Positions 23,634-28,402 of a stretch of 28,402 nt of DNA are shown here, in pieces. This stretch comes from a virus: the IMG/VR virus record IMGVR_UViG_3300021368_000502, positions 1 through 28,402 of that record; one strand, given 5' to 3'. Numbering within the stretch: the stretch's first letter is position 1; each line of letters begins with the position of its first letter. Under the pieces are notes generated by a model that was not told where the DNA came from, made no database searches, and was given only the letters and a program-made list of their open reading frames with translations. Both the position numbers and the translations under genes were made by a program.

Positions 23634-24259
23634 CAGAAAATAAAAACTTAATACTTGTAGGTAATTCTGTCGAAATGCTGGAATATGAGTATGGGGATTA
23701 CATAGAAAAGTTTGATACAATCGTACGATTTGGAAATGGTATACCCGATAAACACCCTAAGAATCTTGGCACTCGCACAGATATTTGGATTACAGGGTGG
23801 CTTCGTATGGTTAAACACAAGCATTTTCCAACCGCGTATAAATTATTCAATCGCTGCAGAATACATCTTGATATAAAACCTAAAGAAATGAATCCTGACT
23901 TTGAATACGAAACTATGTTCGATGATGATGAATTAAAAAAGATTTATACAATGGTAGGGGCAAAGAATAATGTAAAAATGGGAAATAGACCGAGTGCAGG
24001 TTTTCTTGGTATATTGTTCTTTTTAACTAAAACCAATCCTAAGTCAATTACTCTAATTGGCTTTGACTTTTTCTCTAAAAAGTTACCGTTCAAAAGCGGT
24101 AATGATTATCCTGCAAGTTGGCACTTACCCCACAACTCACAAGAGGCTAGTCCACATAATGTTATGGAAAAACCGCTTGTGCAAAAATGGGCAAAGGAGG
24201 GTAAGTTGAAATGGAAAATCTTATCTGACTTGAACGAAGAGTTCTTAGATTTTTCCTAA
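23609..24259 (+). CDS. Sialyltransferase-like (GT29) protein
   Basis: The start is placed at ATG 23609, with GGAG upstream, giving 216 residues; an in-frame TTG at 23570 would add residues with no support. LILVGNSVEMLEYEYGDYIEKFDTIVRFGNG, followed by GTRTDIWITGW, resembles the large sialyl motif of GT29 enzymes (VGNxG ... G..ID..D.V.R.N..P .. DVG..T). Later NRPSAGFLGILFFL and ITLIGFDFFSK match the small-motif region. Similar proteins occur in marine phages and algae, where the donor (CMP-sialic acid or CMP-Kdo) is not proved. It is the last plus-strand gene and overlaps the convergent minus-strand gene by 15 bases. No CMP-sialic acid synthetase is seen here. Confidence 0.7.
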   Translation: MDSTLQKLTENKNLILVGNSVEMLEYEYGDYIEKFDTIVRFGNGIPDKHPKNLGTRTDIWITGWLRMVKHKHFPTAYKLFNRCRIHLDIKPKEMNPDFEYETMFDDDELKKIYTMVGAKNNVKMGNRPSAGFLGILFFLTKTNPKSITLIGFDFFSKKLPFKSGNDYPASWHLPHNSQEASPHNVMEKPLVQKWAKEGKLKWKILSDLNEEFLDFS

Positions 24260-25225
24260 TTTATATCCGACTTCAATTAATTTTCTTGATACTTGTTTCT
24301 GTTTATTTGATTTAAATAATAGAAGTTCGTTGAGTCTAGCATTTCTTAAATTTACAGGTATGTTCGGTATCTGTGCAGTCCACAAATCCCAAGGTATTCC
24401 TAATTGTACTCCTGCAGGTAAAAACTCATATTTTTTAGCTAACCACTCTGGTTTTACATGAACGCTAAAAGATTTTCTCATAATTACATTGTGGTTAATA
24501 AAGTCTTTTGTATTTAATGCTTCGTAAGTAAGAAGTTTATCGTTTTTACCGTTTACATAAACGGGCATTGCTTTTCCTCTATAGTGAAACTTCTCAAAGA
24601 AAGACTGATTCCAACTACCCATAACTCTTCTATCTATATGATGTGGGTAGAGTACAGGATTGATTCTATTATTTTGCGCTCTTGCAAATAATAGTTTTTC
24701 ATTAAAAGTAACCATTCTATCCCAATTTATAATAAAAAACTGAGGGTCAACCATACCTTTAGTTGGAGTCTCTTTTTTACCTACATGTTCTTCTTCAAAC
24801 ATTTGACTCTTCCAACCTAAAATTTCATAGTACTTTTTATATGTTGGATGGTCTTTATATACATGATTATGACTGTATAAAACAAACTTATCATTAAAGT
24901 ATTTATCGTCTGGTAATTCATTCTTCCAATTATTTCTTATAAATATTCTTGCACCACCAGCGTACATAACTCTTTTGTTTAGTCCGCCTTTATCTTTCCA
25001 ATACTCTTTTAAGTATCTCATAGCTCTAGCTTGTTCTTCACCTTTCCAAAAACTTTGATATACTTTTACGTTTTCTATATTGCTTATTACCCACTCTACT
25101 ACGCTTTTATCCCAATCATCTTCGTGAATAAATAAATGCAAGCGAAAGTCCTCGTTCTTCTCAATTAGAGAGGCGAGTGTAAATAAACTATAATCTTTTA
25201 TGTATGTATGTACTATCTCAATCAT
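24245..25225 (-). CDS. Hypothetical protein, 326 aa
   Basis: Starts at 25225 on the minus strand, overlapping the end of the upstream minus-strand gene by eight bases, and ends convergently inside the last plus-strand gene. The product begins MIEIVHTYIKDYSLFTLASLIEK, then HLFIHEDDWDKSVVEWVI and VMYAGGARIFIRNNWKNELP, and contains RINPVLYPHHIDRRVMGSW. The opening strand-helix order and FIHEDDW are faintly like a nucleotide-sugar-binding Rossmann half. I cannot name a family. Rich in Lys, Trp, Tyr and Asn; no signal peptide or membrane segment. Its position downstream of a transferase-like gene and the fibre gene suggests a linked role in virion or glycan modification, but this is context only. 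Confidence 0.7.
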   Translation of the reverse strand: MIEIVHTYIKDYSLFTLASLIEKNEDFRLHLFIHEDDWDKSVVEWVISNIENVKVYQSFWKGEEQARAMRYLKEYWKDKGGLNKRVMYAGGARIFIRNNWKNELPDDKYFNDKFVLYSHNHVYKDHPTYKKYYEILGWKSQMFEEEHVGKKETPTKGMVDPQFFIINWDRMVTFNEKLLFARAQNNRINPVLYPHHIDRRVMGSWNQSFFEKFHYRGKAMPVYVNGKNDKLLTYEALNTKDFINHNVIMRKSFSVHVKPEWLAKKYEFLPAGVQLGIPWDLWTAQIPNIPVNLRNARLNELLLFKSNKQKQVSRKLIEVGYKLGKI

Positions 25226-26129
25226 CTTGTTTTTTATATTCCCAAAAATTATTTATAAACCTATCCAATCTATCTTCTGCATCGTCATCAAAATTAAAAA
25301 TAATTCCTGAGTTCTTTGCTGATAGAATTTTACGTATCGTATGCGAGGCTTTTGTTCCAGCTACTGCGTGGTAAATACTTTCGTATGTTAATAAATTCTT
25401 TTCTCTTTCTTTTTTAGTATGACTTATCATACCAAGCTTTTTGTTTAATAATAATGCTACTATACCCATTTCACTATTTGGCATTGTAGCAACTTCTTTA
25501 CAGTTGTATAAAATTTCATGCCCACTTTGTTTTTTATTTAATACTTTATCTGCTCCAAAATCTTTTTTGAATTTAGCCATATAAAGTGCATTAGTAATAG
25601 GATGTGGCTTTATTACATAACCTTGTTTTATGTAGTCTTGCATCCTGCCCCAATGTATAACTCTTTCTTTACATATTAAATTACTACCTGGTGGGAAGAT
25701 TACTTTATCGTAATGTTCTTGTGTTTGTGCTAAAATGTATTTATCTTCTATACAATTTAGTATTTTTTCTATTCTTTCTTCATCAATCTCTATATCTGAA
25801 TTAGCAATAGATATCATTAACTTATCGTTAATTTTTACAGAGTTTGTTTTTACATAAATTCCTCTGCCTAAAAAATCTGTGTACAACCACTTTCGTATTG
25901 TGAATAATTCATTTGTGTTAAACCATACGTCATATTCAAATCTAACACCTTCTCTCCACTCTGGTATTATTCTTTGCTTAAACTTTAGTAATGCATCTCT
26001 TTGATGGTCAGGTCTATAGCAAGACCCTGATTTCATAAAATGAGTAACCTTATCTCCAAGACTCTCATTACTTGCCATCGGAACTAATTTATCTTTTTTA
26101 ACTGGACTCTTATTTACTTTTAGTTCCAT
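25218..26129 (-). CDS. Putative GT-B-like transferase with KPHP motif
   Basis: A 303-residue protein from ATG 26129. YVIKPHPITN (about the middle of the protein) followed by EVATMPNSEMGIVALLLNKKLGMISH resembles the C-terminal donor-binding half of KpsC/KpsS-type and CDP-glycerol-type polysaccharide transferases. There a KPHP strand is followed, one turn later, by a S/N-S-x-x-x-x-EAL-x-x-x-K-P helix. FPPGSNLICKERVIHWGRMQDYI precedes it. The N-terminal 100 residues are basic and unassigned. The resemblance rests on short motifs and may be misleading. It begins inside the 52-codon gene and runs into the next, so it is probably on one transcript with the fibre gene. Confidence 0.5.
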   Translation of the reverse strand: MELKVNKSPVKKDKLVPMASNESLGDKVTHFMKSGSCYRPDHQRDALLKFKQRIIPEWREGVRFEYDVWFNTNELFTIRKWLYTDFLGRGIYVKTNSVKINDKLMISIANSDIEIDEERIEKILNCIEDKYILAQTQEHYDKVIFPPGSNLICKERVIHWGRMQDYIKQGYVIKPHPITNALYMAKFKKDFGADKVLNKKQSGHEILYNCKEVATMPNSEMGIVALLLNKKLGMISHTKKEREKNLLTYESIYHAVAGTKASHTIRKILSAKNSGIIFNFDDDAEDRLDRFINNFWEYKKQDD

Positions 26130-26268
26130 TCTTTAACTCGAATAATTGTATTTCTATATTTTTTAGTCTATCTTCTTGTTCGACTATTGTGTCCATTAGT
26201 GCTACAACGATGCTTTCTAATTTATCGTTGACATACTTGGGGGTTATATCTTTGTCTTTTAGTTTCAT
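26110..26268 (-). CDS. Small hypothetical protein, 52 aa, possible coiled coil
   Basis: ATG at 26268 directly follows the fibre stop (TAA at 26271-26269), and the frame closes with TAA at 26112-26110, overlapping the next gene by 20 bases. The sequence begins MKLKDKDITPKYVNDKLESI, continues with VVALMDTIVEQEDRLKNIEI and ends QLFELKNGTKSK. From residue 14 to 46 hydrophobic residues recur every three to four positions, giving one long amphipathic helix likely to form a coiled coil. It may be a chaperone or assembly factor for the fibre before it, as small genes right after fibre genes sometimes are. That is inference only. Confidence 0.72.
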   Translation of the reverse strand: MKLKDKDITPKYVNDKLESIVVALMDTIVEQEDRLKNIEIQLFELKNGTKSK

Positions 26269-28402
26269 TTAGCTTGTCCATGTTGAACCGTCCCAGTAAC
26301 TTGCACTAAAGTCGTTTATACTTGCGACTTCCGTGTCAAAGATTGTACCCGCCTGAGACGCTGTTATTCTTTCAAATACTGTGGTACTCGTATTAAATGT
26401 AGTTGTGGTAATATGGTCAGTATCTCTAGTAGTTTCTGTTACATTACCTGTAGCAAATGTTGTGGTTGTTGTTTTGCCTGTTTCAAATTCTGTTGTTCTA
26501 GTAGTTTCAAAAGTTGTTGTTGTATCGTATGATGTAGACTTAGAAGTCGTTGTAGACCTATCTGTTTCAAATGTAGATACTGTACTTCTGCTTGATGCTG
26601 TATCTCTTGCAGTAAGTGTTGCTCTATCTGTGTTAAACGTACTTGTAGTTTCTCTACTAGATTGTGTTGCTCTAGAAGTTAGTGTTCCTAAAGTTGTAGC
26701 ATATACTGTTGTTGTATCTCTGCTTGTAGTTGTTCCTCTAGCTGTATTAAATACAGTAGTAGTTGCTCTAGAAGTTCCTGTTACTCTTTGTGAGCCTCTA
26801 CTTGTTAAGTATGCTGTTTCATATGCAGTACTTCTAGAAGTATTTGTATTTCTTGTTGTAGAGAATGATGTATTATCTACATATGCTGTTGTTCTTGAAG
26901 TTTCTGTTCCTCTGCTTGTATTTGTACTTCTACTTGTATTTGTGCTTCTACTTGTCGTAAATACTGTATTATCTACATATGCTGTTGTATAGTTTGTATT
27001 TACTAAGAATACAGTAGTAAAGTTAGTACTGTCTACATATGCCGTTGTTCTAGTTGTATTTGTGTTTCTAGTAGTTGCAAAACTTGTATTATCTACGTAT
27101 GCTGTTGTTCTTGAAGTTTCTGTAGTTCTAGAAGTATTTGTAGATTGTGTAGTTGTATAATCTGTTTCGTTTGTAAATCCTGTATTATCTACATACGCTG
27201 TTGTAAACGAAGTATTATCTACATAAGCAGTTGTTCTAGAAGTGTTTGTGCTTCTTGTAGTAGCAAATGAAGTATTATCTACATATGCTGTTGAGAAACT
27301 TGTATTATCTACATAAGCAGTTGTTCTACTTGTATTTGTACTTCTTGTAGTAGCAAACGCAGTGTTATCTACATATGCTGTACTAAACGTTGTGTTGTAA
27401 CTTGTGTTATTTGTAAATGATGTGCTTCTTGATGTATTTGTTGCTTGTGTAGTTGTATAAGAAGTATTATTTGTAAATCCTGTATTTCTACTTGTATTCG
27501 TCGCCTGTGTAGTTGTGTAACTTGTAGAGTTTGTAAATCCTGTATTTCTACTTGTATTCGTTGCTTGTGTAGTTGTATAAGAAGTAGAGTTTGTAAAGCC
27601 TGTACTTCTAGATGTATTCGTTGCTTGTGTTGTTGTTCTACTTGTATTTGTATTTCTAGAAGTATTTGTGTTTCTACTTGTATTTGTTGCCTGTGTAGTT
27701 GTATACGCAGTATTTCTAGAAGTATTTGTGTTTCTACTTGTATTTGTTGCTCTGGCGGTATTTGTATTAATTGAAGTATTGTTTGTAAACCCTGTATTTC
27801 TAGTTGTATTATATGAAGTGTTACGCGCTCCTGTTGCTCTAGTTGTATTTACTTGTCTAAATGCTGAGTTAACTGAAGTACCTGTTCTTCTTTGATAAGT
27901 TCCAGAATATCCACTATTAGTTCCGCCACCCCAGTTTGAGTAATAGTTTCCTGGGCTAGACCAATATACTGTAGTAACTCTGTTGTAATAATAAGTTAGA
28001 TATGTGGTAGAATCTGTAGTTGACCTTGTAGTTCCATAAGATGTACTTCTACTTGTATTTGTACTTCTAGTAGTGGCGTTTGTAAATCCTGTATTATCTA
28101 CATATGCTGTACTATTTGTAAATGATGTGCCTCTACTTGTACCGAAAGATGTATTATCTACGTATGCTGTACTATTTGTAAATGAGGTAGAGTTTGTAAA
28201 TGATGTACCAAATGATGTATTATCTACATATGCAGTTGTTCTTGCTGTATTCGTATTTCTTGTTGTGCCAAATGATGTATTATCTACATAAGCAGTACCT
28301 CTAGTTGTATTTGTATTTCTTGTTGTACCAAATGATGTATTATCTACATAAGCAGTGCCTCTAGTTGTATTTGTACTTCTTGTTGTGCCGAATGATGTAT
28401 TG
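26269..28402 (-). CDS. Repeat-built tail fibre or adhesin-like virion protein (N-terminus outside window)
   Basis: On the minus strand the frame is open from the window edge to TAA at 26269-26271, at least 710 codons. Nearly all of it is a ten-residue repeat of consensus [R/Y]-x-x-N-T-S-[R/F]-x-T-[A/T], for example RNTNTSRTTA alternating with YVDNTSFGTT. By eye about 14 copies are of the YVDNTS kind. A nonrepeat island near 28020-27856 encodes YLTYYYNRV, NYYSNWGGGTNSGYSGTYQ and neighbours. Toward the C-terminus (below 26820) the repeats decay to generic T/S/R-rich decamers, and the protein ends ASINDFSASYWDGSTWTS, a WDG-W ending seen in tail proteins. Thr, Ser, Asn, Arg and Tyr dominate, and Cys is absent. 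Plus-strand frames over this region are Val-rich mirror images. Likely a long beta-structured fibre; exact family unknown. Confidence 0.75.
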   Translation of the reverse strand, partial: NTSFGTTRSTNTTRGTAYVDNTSFGTTRNTNTTRGTAYVDNTSFGTTRNTNTARTTAYVDNTSFGTSFTNSTSFTNSTAYVDNTSFGTSRGTSFTNSTAYVDNTGFTNATTRSTNTSRSTSYGTTRSTTDSTTYLTYYYNRVTTVYWSSPGNYYSNWGGGTNSGYSGTYQRRTGTSVNSAFRQVNTTRATGARNTSYNTTRNTGFTNNTSINTNTARATNTSRNTNTSRNTAYTTTQATNTSRNTNTSRNTNTSRTTTQATNTSRSTGFTNSTSYTTTQATNTSRNTGFTNSTSYTTTQATNTSRNTGFTNNTSYTTTQATNTSRSTSFTNNTSYNTTFSTAYVDNTAFATTRSTNTSRTTAYVDNTSFSTAYVDNTSFATTRSTNTSRTTAYVDNTSFTTAYVDNTGFTNETDYTTTQSTNTSRTTETSRTTAYVDNTSFATTRNTNTTRTTAYVDSTNFTTVFLVNTNYTTAYVDNTVFTTSRSTNTSRSTNTSRGTETSRTTAYVDNTSFSTTRNTNTSRSTAYETAYLTSRGSQRVTGTSRATTTVFNTARGTTTSRDTTTVYATTLGTLTSRATQSSRETTSTFNTDRATLTARDTASSRSTVSTFETDRSTTTSKSTSYDTTTTFETTRTTEFETGKTTTTTFATGNVTETTRDTDHITTTTFNTSTTVFERITASQAGTIFDTEVASINDFSASYWDGSTWTS
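26401..28402 (-). repeat. 30-bp coding tandem repeat array (about 60 units)
   Basis: Units of 30 bp encode the fibre decapeptide and remain in register for about 2 kb, broken only by the island at about 27856-28020. Adjacent units alternate in type, giving a 60-bp higher-order period. The 60-bp blocks 28261-28320 and 28321-28380 differ at only three positions, so duplication there is recent. Units toward 26401 have diverged most. Confidence 0.88.

Noticed and set aside
26381-28291. Several plus-strand open frames rich in Val or Cys over the right end
   Set aside because: They are mirror images of the minus-strand decapeptide-repeat frame, which is open through the whole region and ends in a sensible C-terminus; the plus-strand products are low-complexity and lack ribosome sites.
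26401-28402. Regularly spaced 30-bp repeats that could be mistaken for a CRISPR array
   Set aside because: Units are directly adjacent with no unique spacers, drift gradually and keep a coding frame throughout.
26269-28402. Diversity-generating retroelement target
   Set aside because: No reverse transcriptase or template repeat is visible, and variation is spread over tandem units rather than adenine-directed in a C-terminal cassette.
1-28402. tRNA genes, integrase, attachment sites or lysogeny genes
   Set aside because: None could be recognised in either strand; gaps between genes are too short to hold them apart from about 80 bp at 17196-17274, which is occupied by P3.

Overview
The window looks like part of a tailed double-stranded DNA phage genome (Caudoviricetes), most likely from a marine bacteriophage. 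Coding density is close to complete, genes overlap by a few bases (ATGA and TAATG junctions), the DNA is AT-rich, and a phage-style replication set is present. That set comprises a DnaB-like helicase, a CHC2/TOPRIM primase, a family A DNA polymerase, an SF2 helicase, a gp32-like ssDNA-binding protein, an SbcD/SbcC (gp47/gp46) nuclease pair, a 5'-3' exonuclease and a class I ribonucleotide reductase. Marine origin and host are inferences from gene content. No photosystem genes, tRNAs, integrase, packaging or capsid genes are visible. Both ends of the window cut through genes.

Plus strand, 1-24259. The 3' end of the helicase is followed by a very AT-rich accessory cluster (sulfotransferase-like, ParB-like, nucleotide-sugar dehydratase, methyltransferase; 602-3289). 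A consensus promoter at 3293 then drives primase, HNH endonuclease and polymerase. Next come small unknown genes, a 2OG-Fe(II) oxygenase-like protein, an asparagine synthetase, a cytidylyltransferase, an SF2 helicase and a glycosyltransferase (7016-12870). A second consensus promoter at 12867 drives an unknown gene, the SSB, a 2-Cys peroxiredoxin and SbcD/SbcC. A third at 17226 drives glutaredoxin, a PD-(D/E)XK nuclease, the 5'-3' exonuclease, NrdA and NrdB. A DUF6447-like protein and three glycosyltransferase-type genes, one sialyltransferase-like (GT29), close the rightward block at 24259.

Minus strand, 28402-24245. A large open frame enters from beyond the right edge and runs at least 710 codons. 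It is built almost wholly from a decapeptide repeat with consensus [R/Y]-x-x-N-T-S-[R/F]-x-T-[A/T], and ends in a YWDGSTW-type tail. It is best read as a tail-fibre or other virion fibre protein. Three genes follow on the same strand: a 52-residue protein, a protein with weak resemblance to GT-B glycosyltransferases, and an unknown 326-residue protein.

How the genes fit together: the three promoters share the TTCTTGACA core, exactly 17 bp of spacing and an extended -10. They divide the replication, recombination and nucleotide-supply genes into modules that host sigma-70-type polymerase could read. Glutaredoxin plus NrdA/NrdB form a dNTP supply unit. Interleaved between core genes is a dispersed glycan toolkit: nucleotide-sugar dehydratase, cytidylyltransferase, amidotransferase, sulfotransferase, methyltransferase and five candidate glycosyltransferases. 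The most interesting hypothesis is that this toolkit decorates the repetitive Asn-Thr-Ser fibre, or the host surface.
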